Shown here: positions 1 to 9,336 of the stretch, piece by piece | Layout: the number at the start of each line of letters is the position of its first letter | How positions within the stretch are numbered: position 1 is the first letter of the stretch | Source: Oryzomonas sagensis | GTDB lineage: Bacteria > Desulfobacterota > Desulfuromonadia > Geobacterales > Pseudopelobacteraceae | Reading direction: 5' to 3' | DNA: 64,000 nt | Assembly (NCBI RefSeq): GCF_008802355.1 | Contig: NZ_VZRA01000002.1 | Coordinates: forward strand, 529,642-593,641 | Program-made: the position numbers and the translations under genes | Notes under the pieces: model-generated | What the model was told of the DNA's origin: nothing | The model's input: only the letters and a program-made list of their open reading frames with translations | Database searches by the model: none

Positions 1-1778
1 ATGACCTGCTTGCGGCTGAAAGCCAGGAGGCCTTTCGTCAACTGCGCCGCCTTCTCCGAAGCGGAAAGAATATGATCTATCTCGCCTTGCTGCCGGTCAT
101 CCAGCTTGCCGTCCATCTTCAGCATGTTCCCGTAGCCGCTGATCACCTGCAGGATGTTGTTGAAGTCGTGGGCGATCCCGCCTGCAAGCTGCCCCACCGC
201 CTCCATTTTCTGCGATTGCCGGAGTTGCTCTTCCAGGTGGATACGCTCGTTGAGCATTCTGGATACCTTGATCGAACTGAAGCTCAGGGATGAAACCATG
301 CTGGTAAGTTTGGCGTAGAACTTCATGCCCGCATCGGCTGCTTCCCGGCTGAAACGCGGCACCCGCTCGAGCGCCGCAAGGTATTCCGCCTCATCGAAGC
401 CGTAATGCCGGGCCTGCTCCCGGAACAGTTCCACATCGGGTACTTCATCCTCATAGAAGAATTGGCCGATGAATACGTTTCCCATGTGCTTCCCCCCGAC
501 CACAAGAGGGGTTACCATGTCCCACAAGTTGTTCTTGCAGCGATAATGCTTGAATGCCCCCACCGGTACGCCACTGGTGAGATTGGTGTCGCTTTCGATG
601 CAATTCTTGAGCGTGTCGGGATGGCACCGGTGAAACTTGGTACAGATATCCTGCCAGCCGACAGCAACCAGGACCTTTCCCGAAACATCGAGCACGGCAC
701 CCAGCATGCCGGTAATCCGGTAAAAATCTTCCAGCATGGATTGCAACATTTCACAATCGATAATTTCGGAGAGTTCCAGGGCGCCGATATCGCCTTCCGG
801 CTCCAGGATGGCGCGGAGTTTATTTTTAATCGTGTCCTCACTCCTCTGGAGGGCCTCCTCCGTCTTCCTGCGCTCCTCAACCTCCTCCTCGAGCATGGCC
901 GCCTGTTCCTGCAGGGATTCCTGGACCATCTGGCGTTCCGCCAATTCCTCTTCGAGCTGGAGTGTCTGCTTGTGCAGATTTTCTTCCAGTGACTTGTGCT
1001 CGGTGATATCCCGCAATACGGCGAGCAGCTTCTCCGGATTCCCGCCCTCGCCTTTAACCGGTGTCACGATGACCTCCCACCATTTCGGTGTGCCGTCCTG
1101 GGTTGGGCAATACCCCTCAAAACTCCTTTGATGGCCCTGCCGGGCGTCGGCGACGGCAGCCCGTGCCGCGTCGCGGTCTTCTCCGTGCCAAAAGTTTTCG
1201 TAGGGCATGTTCAAAAACTCATCGAGATTTTTGATGCCGAGTCGGCGCTGCCCTTCGGGATTCATGTACTGCAGGCGTCCCTCCGGGTCCAGGAGTTTGA
1301 TGCAATCGGTGCTGCTGTCGATGATGCTTTGATTCAGGGCGTTGCTTTCCTGTAATGCCTGCACCGTCCTGGTCAGTTGGGCGTTCAGTTCCCGGTTCTC
1401 GGCCAGGGATTTTGCAAGGCTGGGCATGGTGAGGATTTTAGGGATCTGGGGGATGAAGTAGATGGCGGAAGCGATGGATATCACGGCGGTAAATGCTTTG
1501 ACATATCCTTCTTGCCAATAGGCGGGGTCATAGACCGTATAGGCAGCGAAAAAGTGGGTCGTGCCACAAGCCAGAATGAATGCCGCAAAGCTTATCAGCA
1601 TTCCGTAGTAGGTGATGCCACGCCGCTTGCAGGCGTAATAAAGCATTGCGAACGCGATGACATAGTAGGCGATTCCGGTTGCCATGTCGGAAACGACATG
1701 GAGCCGGACCAATCCCGGTTCCCATGAGAAGCAGAAACCGTGGGCCATATAATCATTGGTTACCTGGTGGTGGGCCAC
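1..1778 (-). CDS. Ethylene-receptor-like PAS/PocR sensor histidine kinase, 3' end outside window
   Basis: Partial gene; about 592 N-terminal residues are visible. Three membrane helices at the N terminus align with the ethylene-binding domain of plant ETR1 and cyanobacterial SynEtr1. Asp31, Tyr38, Cys71 and His75 match ETR1 Asp25, Tyr32, Cys65 and His69 with a constant offset of six, and the motif ACGTTHF holds the Cu(I) ligands. Then come a PAS domain (about 125-235), a coiled coil, a PocR sensory domain with conserved cysteines (about 295-470), and a HisKA domain with His537 in GGIAHDFNN. The ATPase domain lies beyond the left edge. The GTG start is chosen because AGAGGTG precedes it; an in-frame ATG at 1748 is a weaker alternative. 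Divergent from the chemoreceptor at 2332. Domain calls are strong; the ligand is inferred from homology only. Confidence 0.88.
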   Translation of the reverse strand, partial: MAHHQVTNDYMAHGFCFSWEPGLVRLHVVSDMATGIAYYVIAFAMLYYACKRRGITYYGMLISFAAFILACGTTHFFAAYTVYDPAYWQEGYVKAFTAVISIASAIYFIPQIPKILTMPSLAKSLAENRELNAQLTRTVQALQESNALNQSIIDSSTDCIKLLDPEGRLQYMNPEGQRRLGIKNLDEFLNMPYENFWHGEDRDAARAAVADARQGHQRSFEGYCPTQDGTPKWWEVIVTPVKGEGGNPEKLLAVLRDITEHKSLEENLHKQTLQLEEELAERQMVQESLQEQAAMLEEEVEERRKTEEALQRSEDTIKNKLRAILEPEGDIGALELSEIIDCEMLQSMLEDFYRITGMLGAVLDVSGKVLVAVGWQDICTKFHRCHPDTLKNCIESDTNLTSGVPVGAFKHYRCKNNLWDMVTPLVVGGKHMGNVFIGQFFYEDEVPDVELFREQARHYGFDEAEYLAALERVPRFSREAADAGMKFYAKLTSMVSSLSFSSIKVSRMLNERIHLEEQLRQSQKMEAVGQLAGGIAHDFNNILQVISGYGNMLKMDGKLDDRQQGEIDHILSASEKAAQLTKGLLAFSRKQV

Positions 1779-2331
1779 GCGGCACCTCTCTGTATGAGAA
1801 CAGCGTTTCTGGGTGATCTATGCCATTATATTGTTGTTTACTAGAAATTGTTGGTTTGTAAAGCCTTTTCAATTTTTAGCCGCATGTTCCTTTGAAAAAT
1901 CGCGGTGGTCTGAGGCACGGTCGCTGTACGGTATCTGGCCAAATCGGTTCGGTCCTCCAGCAGGTATGTTCATCAATGCCAGAGAGCACATCTTGAATGT
2001 GGCGCCGTTATTGAGAATGCTATTTCGGCTATTTGGCATATATGATGGTCTTCTTTTGATCTCGCCCGGGGAAAACGGCTCACCGTGCCGGCGTGGCCGT
2101 TTCTGTGGCGCAGGGACGGGAAAAGCCCCGGCAGAATCCTGTTTAGTCTGAAATTTCAGTGATAACCTTCTGATGTGACGATAAAAGCGACACCGATGGC
2201 CCTGCTTGAATGTTGCGTATACAGTGAACACAGTGAGGAAATTTAATGGTATTGTAACAAATTATTTTTACGCGATATGGCGGAGATATCCTGTCGCTCC
2301 GCTATCACTCCATGACTATGAGGAAACCAGT
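1779..2331. other. Intergenic region between divergent sensor genes
   Basis: About 550 bases separate the divergent kinase and chemoreceptor genes. No convincing gene is seen on either strand; the short open frames lack ribosome sites and codon bias. The left part is AT-rich and should hold the kinase promoter. The 120 bases before 2332 should hold the chemoreceptor promoter and contain the short inverted repeat CGGAGATATCC...GCTCCG. No cyclic-di-GMP riboswitch core was recognised. Confidence 0.5.
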
Positions 2332-3936
2332 ATGAAGTTGAGTCACAAGTTTTTTATCGCCAACGTAATTGTCGTTCTTTTAGCCGTCGCCGCCACGTCG
2401 TCGCTGGGTCTCTATGAGATGCGCAAGGAATTCATCCGCAAGGCTTCCGTGGACCTGGAGGCGCGCATGAAGACCTTCCACCAGCTGCTCAAATTCAAGG
2501 GGGCGGAACTGCGGGTGGCGGACGGCAAACTGAAGCAGGGCGATTATGTCATCAACGACAATTTTGAACTGCCGGACAGCATCAAGGACATCTTCGGCGG
2601 GGCCGCCACCATCTTCATGGGCGATGTCCGCGTCTCCACCAACGTCATGAAACCGGACGGCAGCCGCGCCGTGGGCACCAAGCTCCAAGGTCCGGCCTAT
2701 GATGCCGTCATCAAGGAGGGCAAGCCGTACCGCGGCGCGGCGCCCATCCTGGGGGTGCCGTATTTTACCGCCTATGACCCGTTGAAAAACGCCGCCGGCG
2801 AGGTGGTGGGCGTCCTCTACGTGGGAGAAAAGCAGAGCGAGTACCTTGCCGTCTATGACCGCCTGAAGTATGTCACCGCAGCTGTGGCCGCCCTGCTGGC
2901 CGGTTTGTTTTCCTTCCTCTCCTTCCTGTTTGTCCGCAGGGCGTTGCAGCCCTTGGGCCGGATGGTTGCCCTGATGCACGATATCGCCCAGGGGGAAGGG
3001 GACCTGACGGTCCGGCTGAACATCACGGCGAACGACGAGATCGGCGAGGCGGCCGGGTATTTCGACCGGTTTGTGGATAAGCTGCAGGCGGTCATACGCA
3101 AGGTGGCCGACAGCACCCACGATGTGGCTGCCGCATCCGCGGACCTGCACGATACCGCCACCCAGATCGCCACCGGCACCGAAGAGTTGGCCTCCCAGGC
3201 CGCTACCGTATCGACTTCGGGCGAGGAAATGGCCGCTACCTCCCACAATATTGCCGACAACTGCAATGCCGCTGCCGGCAACTCGCACCATGCAAGCACC
3301 CTCGCCACCAGCGGGGCCGGGATCGTCATGCAGACGGTCGAAGGGATGCAGAGGATCGCCGCCAGGGTTCAGGAAACGGCCCGCCAGGTCGCAGGGCTCG
3401 GCGCGCGCTCCGACGAGGTCGGCGCCATTGTTGGCACCATCGAAGAGATCGCCGACCAGACCAACCTGCTGGCGCTCAACGCCGCCATCGAGGCCGCCAG
3501 GGCCGGAGAGCAGGGACGCGGTTTTGCCGTTGTGGCAGATGAGGTGCGCGCCCTGGCCGAACGGACCACCCGCGCCACCAAAGAGATAGCCGGGATGATC
3601 CGGGCGATCCAGGGGGAGACCCGAACGGCGGTGGATTCAATGGAAGCCGGCGTACGGGAGGTGGAGGCGGGGACCACCGAGGCCGCGCGTTCGGGGAGCG
3701 CCTTGCAGGAAATCCTCGATCAGGTCAACGAGGTGACCGGCCAGATCAACCAGATCGCCACCGCGGCCGAGCAGCAGAGCTCAACCAGCAGTGAAATAAG
3801 CAACAACATGCACCAGATCACCGCGGTAATCAACGCCACGGCCCAATCGACCCACGACACCACCCGGGCCGCCGACAAGCTGGCTCACTTGGCTGATGAA
3901 CTGAGCAAGCTGGTCGGGCAGTTCAAGCTCTCCTGA
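2332..3936 (+). CDS. Methyl-accepting chemotaxis protein with single periplasmic Cache domain
   Basis: A 534-residue inner-membrane chemoreceptor that would signal to CheA/CheW. TM1 is near residues 8-28. A periplasmic single-Cache domain (about 35-180) follows, with the typical segment ending [14 protein letters not shown]2 is near 183-205 and is followed by HAMP. The cytoplasmic helical hairpin has its conserved tip at [19 protein letters not shown], about residues 375-395. The start at 2332 is chosen over an upstream in-frame start because GAGGA lies seven bases before it and the signal-anchor helix begins immediately. The ligand cannot be read from sequence; Cache domains of this type often bind small organic acids. 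Followed by a strong terminator, so probably monocistronic. Confidence 0.93.
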   Translation: MKLSHKFFIANVIVVLLAVAATSSLGLYEMRKEFIRKASVDLEARMKTFHQLLKFKGAELRVADGKLKQGDYVINDNFELPDSIKDIFGGAATIFMGDVRVSTNVMKPDGSRAVGTKLQGPAYDAVIKEGKPYRGAAPILGVPYFTAYDPLKNAAGEVVGVLYVGEKQSEYLAVYDRLKYVTAAVAALLAGLFSFLSFLFVRRALQPLGRMVALMHDIAQGEGDLTVRLNITANDEIGEAAGYFDRFVDKLQAVIRKVADSTHDVAAASADLHDTATQIATGTEELASQAATVSTSGEEMAATSHNIADNCNAAAGNSHHASTLATSGAGIVMQTVEGMQRIAARVQETARQVAGLGARSDEVGAIVGTIEEIADQTNLLALNAAIEAARAGEQGRGFAVVADEVRALAERTTRATKEIAGMIRAIQGETRTAVDSMEAGVREVEAGTTEAARSGSALQEILDQVNEVTGQINQIATAAEQQSSTSSEISNNMHQITAVINATAQSTHDTTRAADKLAHLADELSKLVGQFKLS

Positions 3937-3983
3937 TCTCCGCTCTCCCGGCGCCTCTGTGCCCTGGGACGTTCACCCAAGAG

Positions 3984-4020
3984 AAGAGGCCGTACGGCAC
4001 TGGACCGTACGGCCTCTTTT
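3984..4020. terminator. Bidirectional intrinsic terminator
   Basis: A perfect 14-bp stem (3984-3997 with 4005-4018) and 7-base loop, with T-tract on the plus side and A-run on the minus side. It lies between the chemoreceptor and the convergent small periplasmic gene and can serve both. Confidence 0.85.
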
Positions 4021-4046
4021 TCCTGTTGCGGGAACTTGAAGCCGGA

Positions 4047-4370
4047 TCATTCGGAGATGTTGGTGGTATCGCTATCCTCGTTGAGCCACTTCAACTGTTC
4101 CTTGAGTTGTTGCAACTCCTGGTCGGTGTATACCGCCGACCCCTTGTCGATCTCCCTGTTCAACCGGTCGATTCGCTGCTGGACCGTATCGGCCCGGTCG
4201 GTGGGGCAGTTCATGGCCACCAGCAGGCATTCGTCCTTCTGCGTCTCCTGTATCGCTTTCATATCCGGGTCCATGGTTGCGCCCGTATAGTCATCAGCCA
4301 GGAGCGGCACGGCCGAGAAGAGCATGGCGGCTGCCGCCAGCACTGAAAGTATTCCGCGTGTTCTTGTCAT
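4047..4370 (-). CDS. Small secreted periplasmic protein of unknown function
   Basis: A 107-residue protein with a clear signal peptide (MTRTRGIL then a hydrophobic core, cleavage near LLADD). The mature part is acidic and helical, contains a cysteine pair (DECLLVAMNCP) and a C-terminal coiled-coil-like stretch rich in Gln, Leu and Glu. The start is supported by GGAGGTG four bases upstream of ATG. No known domain was recognised. A Fur-box-like sequence lies about 70 bases upstream, so iron regulation is possible. The gene converges on the chemoreceptor and shares its terminator. Confidence 0.8.
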   Translation of the reverse strand: MTRTRGILSVLAAAAMLFSAVPLLADDYTGATMDPDMKAIQETQKDECLLVAMNCPTDRADTVQQRIDRLNREIDKGSAVYTDQELQQLKEQLKWLNEDSDTTNISE

Positions 4371-4440
4371 GACGCACCTCCATCCGTTGTCATGTGTTTC
4401 ATATGCATATATGGTAACCAATTCATGCACCAATGTAAAT

Positions 4441-4459
4441 GGTAATGATAATCTATATC
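4441..4459 (-). promoter_or_regulatory. Fur-box-like operator
   Basis: This 19-base site matches the classical Fur consensus (GATAATGATAATCATTATC) at 16 of 19 positions. It lies in an AT-rich stretch 71-89 bases upstream of the small periplasmic gene starting at 4370, where a promoter is expected. The match is read by eye; binding is inferred. Confidence 0.55.
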
Positions 4460-4753
4460 AATAGTATTGTCTGACACAGTCGGGAGGCGGCACGAAGAGG
4501 GGGGAGATGACAAGAAGGCTGGCCGGGGGGCGGTTTTGGGGTCAGGGATTTCATCCGCTCCGGCTTGGTGCAGCGCGCGGGTATGAAAAAATAGCGGTTG
4601 TGGAGTGAAGGCGCAGGATAAAAATTGACTACGAAGCGCTTCTGGGGGAATAATGACTAGCCGCACTCTATGGATTCATTGCGCTCGATCGACGGCCTTT
4701 TTTTCCCATGGTATCCTCCTTGTCCGGTAACCCATAGTTCGGGATGAACGCCA

Positions 4754-7000
4754 ATGGCGATTAGCCTGTTTATATCTGTCCAGCTCTTTCTGTCCGGCAT
4801 CTGCGCCTATACGGCCATCCAGCATTGCACCCTGGCGCAGCACCGGCCGCAACGCCGCGTCCATTACCTGTTCGCCGCCATCTCGGTTCTGATGGCGCTG
4901 TTCGCCCTGTCCAGCATCCAGACTTTCCGGATAGCGGCCGTGTCCCCCAACTTTCAGGCGCTCCGCCTGAACCTGGCCATCTTCAACCTGTATATCGCCC
5001 TCTGGCCCTGGTTTATCGCCGAGTATACCGGGGTGCGCCCGCGGTGGGTGCTGGCCGGGATCACCGGGATGTTCGCCCTGTTGTTCCTTGCCAACCTGAC
5101 CCAGCCGTACACGCACACCTTTTCGGAGTTCCGCGGGGTGGAGCGTGTGCCGCTCCCCTGGGGCGAGAGCATCTACCGTCCCCAGGGTACCAGGGGCATC
5201 TGGAAGCCGGTGATCGTGGCGGCCCTTCTCTCCACGTACGCCTACGGATTCTACGCCCTGACGGTCCGCTTCCGCCGGGACCACCGGCGCACGGCCCTGT
5301 TCATGATGGCTGCCGTCGGGTTGTCCCTGGCCGGTTCCGTGGTCGGTTTCCTGTTCCGGCTGGGGGTGGGCAGCATCCCGCCACTCGGGCCGTTGGCGTA
5401 CCTGGGCATGATCATCGTCATGGGGCTGATCCTGAACTACGAAATCCAGGAGGACCGCCGGCATATGCAGACGGTCCTGGACCATGTGCCGGCGCAGATC
5501 TTCATGAAGGACCCCCTGGGGCGCTACGTGATGGTCAACCGCCGTTTCGAGGAGATGGTTCATGTCACCAACGCCACGGTGGGCGGCAAGACCGATTACG
5601 ATATCTTTCCACCGGGGGAGGCCGACGCCATGCGCGCCGCCGACCGGGAGGCGCTCGCCACCAGGCGTTCCCTGGAGTACGAGACGAGCGGCACCTCGGG
5701 CGGGCAGCCCCGCATCTTCTCCGCCATCAAGGTCCCGCTGTACTATTCCGACGGTTCGCCCTTCGCCATCTGCGGTATCGCCACGGACATCACCGAACGC
5801 AAGCGGCAGGAGGAGGACCTGAGGCAGGCCAAGGAGCAGGCCGAATCCGCCAACCGGGCCAAAAGCGAATTTCTCGCCAACATGAGCCATGAGATGCGGA
5901 CCCCCATGAACGGCATCATGGGGGTGGCCAGCCTCATGAAGCTGACGGATTTGACCGACGAACAGCAGGAGTATCTGGAATGCATCCAGCTCTCCTCGGA
6001 AAACCTCCTGACGCTCATCAACGACATCCTGGACCTGTCCAAGATCGAGGCCGGGAAGGTGGTGCTGGAACTGGCCCCGTTCAGCCTGCGGGGGTGCATC
6101 AACGATGCGCTCCGGGTCCATGTCGCCGCCATCCACACCAAGGGGCTGACCCTGAAAACCCATATCCCCGCCCAGGTGCCCGACGCCCTGTCCGGGGACC
6201 AGCTGCGGCTGAAGCAGGTGCTGATCAACCTGATCGGCAATGCCGCCAAGTTTACGGAACAGGGGGAGATCGCGGTAAGCGTCTCCCTTGTGGAAACATG
6301 CGACGATACGGCCCTCATCCGGCTCAGTGTCGCGGATACCGGCATCGGTATCGACGCCGCCGCCATCGACGCCATCTTCGCCCCCTTCAGCCAGGCGGAT
6401 TCGTCCACCACCCGCCGGTACGGCGGCACCGGACTCGGGCTCTCCATCAGCAGGCGTTTCGTGGAACTCATGGGAGGGAACATCCGGGTGGAGAGCAGGG
6501 TCGGGAACGGCAGCCTGTTTCTGGTGACGATCCCGTTCGCAGTCAACGAACCCCGCCTGGAACGCCACGACCGCAGAAGCGACGATTCGGTGCAGTCCTG
6601 GGCAGGCCCGCCCCTGCGCATCCTGGTGGCCGAGGATCAGGAGAGCAACCGAGGGTTCACCGTCAAGATCCTGCAAAAGATGGGGCACACCCTGGAGGCG
6701 GCCCGGGACGGCAGGGAGGCGGTGGAGAAGTGGGACCGGGGGGCCTTCGACGCGATCCTGATGGATGTGCGGATGCCGGTCATGGACGGCATCGAGGCGA
6801 CCGGCATCATCCGCGGGCGCGAGGCGGCCAGGGGAGGACACATCCCGATCATCGCCCTGACGGCCCATGCGTTCAATGAGGACCGGGGGCGGTTCCTCGC
6901 CCAGGGGTTTGACGGCTATGTGGCGAAACCGCTGGAGATCGGGGTGCTGAACGAGGAGATTCGGCGGCTGGCCGTGGGGGCGGGGCGGGATACGGCATGA
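4754..7000 (+). CDS. Hybrid sensor histidine kinase: 7TM-like sensor, PAS, HisKA, HATPase, receiver
   Basis: 748 residues. The N terminus has about seven hydrophobic helices (residues 1-225), resembling 7TM or MASE-type membrane sensors. A PAS domain follows (about 235-355, starting HMQTVLDHVPAQIFMKD), then HisKA with His379 in SHEMRTPMNG. A HATPase domain has its G boxes near DTGIGID and GGTGLGLS. A C-terminal receiver has phospho-acceptor Asp671 in ILMDVRMP and the conserved Lys in GYVAKP. The output domain is absent, so it probably passes phosphate to a separate Hpt or regulator protein. No partner gene is adjacent. It is transcribed alone and followed by a hairpin terminator at 7036. Confidence 0.92.
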   Translation: MAISLFISVQLFLSGICAYTAIQHCTLAQHRPQRRVHYLFAAISVLMALFALSSIQTFRIAAVSPNFQALRLNLAIFNLYIALWPWFIAEYTGVRPRWVLAGITGMFALLFLANLTQPYTHTFSEFRGVERVPLPWGESIYRPQGTRGIWKPVIVAALLSTYAYGFYALTVRFRRDHRRTALFMMAAVGLSLAGSVVGFLFRLGVGSIPPLGPLAYLGMIIVMGLILNYEIQEDRRHMQTVLDHVPAQIFMKDPLGRYVMVNRRFEEMVHVTNATVGGKTDYDIFPPGEADAMRAADREALATRRSLEYETSGTSGGQPRIFSAIKVPLYYSDGSPFAICGIATDITERKRQEEDLRQAKEQAESANRAKSEFLANMSHEMRTPMNGIMGVASLMKLTDLTDEQQEYLECIQLSSENLLTLINDILDLSKIEAGKVVLELAPFSLRGCINDALRVHVAAIHTKGLTLKTHIPAQVPDALSGDQLRLKQVLINLIGNAAKFTEQGEIAVSVSLVETCDDTALIRLSVADTGIGIDAAAIDAIFAPFSQADSSTTRRYGGTGLGLSISRRFVELMGGNIRVESRVGNGSLFLVTIPFAVNEPRLERHDRRSDDSVQSWAGPPLRILVAEDQESNRGFTVKILQKMGHTLEAARDGREAVEKWDRGAFDAILMDVRMPVMDGIEATGIIRGREAARGGHIPIIALTAHAFNEDRGRFLAQGFDGYVAKPLEIGVLNEEIRRLAVGAGRDTA

Positions 7001-7035
7001 GGTGTCGCACCGTATCAAACGCGCAAACGTAAAAG

Positions 7036-7058
7036 ACGGGTGGCTTCCCGTTTTTTTT
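7036..7058 (+). terminator. Intrinsic terminator of hybrid kinase gene
   Basis: A 5-bp GC stem (ACGGG/CCCGT) is followed by a run of eight T residues, 36 bases after the kinase stop codon. Confidence 0.65.
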
Positions 7059-7080
7059 GTCGGGTTACCGCCAGGCAGGC

Positions 7081-7126
7081 AACGAAAAAGCCCGGCAGCT
7101 GTGACAGCTGACCGGGCTTTTCGTTT
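7081..7126 (-). terminator. Terminator downstream of tRNA-Met
   Basis: A long near-perfect inverted repeat (AACGAAAA-GCCCGG ... CCGGGCTTTTCGTT) directly after the 3' end of the tRNA on the minus strand. Its T-run gives a terminator in either direction. Confidence 0.7.
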
Positions 7127-7129
7127 AAA

Positions 7130-7206
7130 TGGTGGCGGCGCAGGGACTTGAACCCCGGACAACACGGATATGAGCCGTGTGCTCTAACCAGCTGAGCTAC
7201 GCCGCC
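7130..7206 (-). tRNA. tRNA-Met (CAT), elongator type
   Basis: A complete cloverleaf of 77 bases with encoded CCA. The acceptor stem is GGCGGCG/CGCCGCC, the D arm GCTC...GAGC, and the anticodon loop CTCATAT between CACGG and CCGTG. The T arm carries TTCAAGT. The CAT anticodon could also be lysidine-modified tRNA-Ile2, but the body resembles elongator tRNA-Met more closely, and the first acceptor pair excludes an initiator-type C1-A72 mismatch. Confidence 0.88.
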
Positions 7207-7281
7207 AAAATCGATTGGGTAAGGCCCTACTTTTTAATTCATATGGGCCGCTGTTGTCAAGAAAAAATGTGCCTGCCCCGG

Positions 7282-9336
7282 TTATTTGCTCGTCATCAGT
7301 CCTTCCAGGTTGAAACCGAAGTGGAAGGAGAAGTGGCTTCCCGGCCGGTCGCCGATGGAAACGTTGACGCTCCAGCACTTCTGACGGTATTCCACGCTGT
7401 AGACCGATTCGAGAAAACCGGGGCGGTCGAAGGAGTAGCGGGTGGTATAGCCCAGGGTCCATGGGGTGAAATATTTGGTGGCGAGCTTCCCCTCCAGGTA
7501 CTCCACCTGATTGCGGGCCATGCGGTAGCTCAGGGCGGCGCTGTTCCCCTGCTTGTCGTCCAACTCCACCCCCGGCGCTGCGCTGGAGAAACGCTTGTCG
7601 TAGAGGTTGTAACGGGCGTCGATGGTGAACTTTGCCTGGGGATGCAGCCAGGTCTCCGACTCCAGGGTCAGGTCGGTCCAGGGGCGGTTGGCGTCCACCA
7701 TGGTCAGCAGGTCGCGCCGCGTGCCCCCCGCGCTGTACCCCTGGGTCAACCTGATGAGGGAGATGTCGCGATAGGTGGTGGTGTCGCCCGTCTGGAATTT
7801 GCCCCCCAGAAAACTGGTCACGGAGGCTGAGATGATGTTCTGCCCCACGAGGCGGTCGTTGTAGTCGTAGAAGGGGAGCCGGGACTGGTCGTGGTTCGGT
7901 GCGTAGGTGTAGGATAGCTCCGGGGTGATCTCATGGCGCAGTTTTTTGAGGGATGTGCCGCCTATGTCATAAACCCGGCTGAGGGATGTGGCGGCGCGGG
8001 CGCCGAATTCGGGCAGCAGGTCGCCGTCGTTTTCCTTTGTGGTGCCGCCGGGGCTGTCCTGGGTGGCGTAGCCGCGCACGTGCAGGCCGGCATAGGCCGA
8101 GGCGTTCAGGTAGCCGGGCAGGCCGGTCACGTAGGTGAGGCGCGGAAAGGCGGTCAGACGCTGGCCGGTGGGATCGACCTCGCGGTACAGGTTGGCGACG
8201 CTGGAGTCCAGGTCGAAATAGACCGGGGTCGACGGAATCTGCTGGCGGACCCCTGCCAGGGAAACCTCCGGGAGCGTCTGGAGGGTATGGCTGTTGTCCA
8301 CGGCGTACAGGTCTTCGGCGAAGCGCAGGTAACCGGAGAGGGCGTAATTCTGCCAGGTTTTCAGGGCATTGACGACGGTGTCGTTGGACTGGCGGTTGTA
8401 GTCGCCGCTCTTTTCACCGAAATCCCCCTGGAAGCTCCGGTCGCTGTCCAGGTTGATATCCGCCCGCACGTTCATGGTTGGGGAGAATATTTCCTTGTGG
8501 TTGAGGTTCATCTGGCCCCGCCAGCGATCCTTCAAAAGGTCGTAGATCAGGTAGCCCCCGAAACGCCCTTCGCTCCCCCTGTTCCAGATATAGCGGTAAT
8601 CAACCCCGGTGCCGACGCCGCGCTTGGTCTCGAAATCCAGGTCCAGCACCAGGTCCTGGCTGGGGGAGAGGACCAGGTAGAGCGGGATGTCCAGTTGAGC
8701 GCCGCGATTGCTGGAGTAGCCCATGCGGGGAAAGAGGAGCCCGCTCTTGCGCTCCCGCACCACCGGAAACGCCATCCAGGGGAGGTAGAGCACCGGCACG
8801 TCCTTGATGTAGAAGGTCACCCCCCGGCCGACGGCGTATCCCAGCAGGTTGACCTTGAGGTGGTCAGCGCCGAATTTCCAGCTTGGATCGGGGAGGTCGC
8901 AGGTGGTCAGTTCGGTGGTGGTGAGTTCCACCTCGTTGTCGTTGATCCGGGTGATCTTCTCGCCGACAAAGGTGACGTTGGACGTGGTGGAGTTGAGCAC
9001 GCCCTTCTCCAGTTCACCCCGGCCGGTGTCCATATCCAGCTTGATGGAGTTCCCCCGCAGGGTCTCGTCCCCCTTGACGACGAGGACGTTGTCGGTGGCG
9101 TGCAGCACCCGGGTCTTGCGGTCGTAGGTCGCCTTGTCCGCCGTGAGGGTCATCCCCTGCCACCTGATGGTGACGTGCCCGGTGGCGGTGAACACCTCGT
9201 TGGCCGTGTCCTGGCTCATGCTGTCGGAGTTGATGGAGATGTTACCTTCGGTCGGCATGGGGACCGCCCCAAGGGACGGAGTCGTGGGGAGCACGACCAG
9301 GAAGATCAGCAGTATGAACAGGCGTGTGTGGGTCAC
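7282..9336 (-). CDS. lptD: LPS-assembly outer-membrane protein LptD
   Basis: 684 residues. It inserts lipopolysaccharide into the outer leaflet with LptE. It has a signal peptide (cleaved near SLGA), an N-terminal OstA/LptA-like beta-jellyroll (about 30-150, with repeats of the form SDSMSQDTANEVFTATG), and a C-terminal 26-strand-type barrel ending in an aromatic-rich strand. It is shorter than the E. coli protein (784 residues), as is usual in Geobacteraceae. The GTG start shares one base with the folC stop (TAGTG), indicating translational coupling at the end of the trpA-accD-folC-lptD block. Confidence 0.92.
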   Translation of the reverse strand: MTHTRLFILLIFLVVLPTTPSLGAVPMPTEGNISINSDSMSQDTANEVFTATGHVTIRWQGMTLTADKATYDRKTRVLHATDNVLVVKGDETLRGNSIKLDMDTGRGELEKGVLNSTTSNVTFVGEKITRINDNEVELTTTELTTCDLPDPSWKFGADHLKVNLLGYAVGRGVTFYIKDVPVLYLPWMAFPVVRERKSGLLFPRMGYSSNRGAQLDIPLYLVLSPSQDLVLDLDFETKRGVGTGVDYRYIWNRGSEGRFGGYLIYDLLKDRWRGQMNLNHKEIFSPTMNVRADINLDSDRSFQGDFGEKSGDYNRQSNDTVVNALKTWQNYALSGYLRFAEDLYAVDNSHTLQTLPEVSLAGVRQQIPSTPVYFDLDSSVANLYREVDPTGQRLTAFPRLTYVTGLPGYLNASAYAGLHVRGYATQDSPGGTTKENDGDLLPEFGARAATSLSRVYDIGGTSLKKLRHEITPELSYTYAPNHDQSRLPFYDYNDRLVGQNIISASVTSFLGGKFQTGDTTTYRDISLIRLTQGYSAGGTRRDLLTMVDANRPWTDLTLESETWLHPQAKFTIDARYNLYDKRFSSAAPGVELDDKQGNSAALSYRMARNQVEYLEGKLATKYFTPWTLGYTTRYSFDRPGFLESVYSVEYRQKCWSVNVSIGDRPGSHFSFHFGFNLEGLMTSK

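Noticed and set aside
1779-2331. Cyclic-di-GMP riboswitch between the sensor genes
   Set aside because: The conserved GEMM core and tetraloop-receptor segments could not be found.
4676-7165. 829-codon open frame antisense to the hybrid kinase
   Set aside because: It mirrors the kinase codons, contains low-complexity His/Gly/Asp-rich sequence and no domain; it is a high-GC shadow frame.
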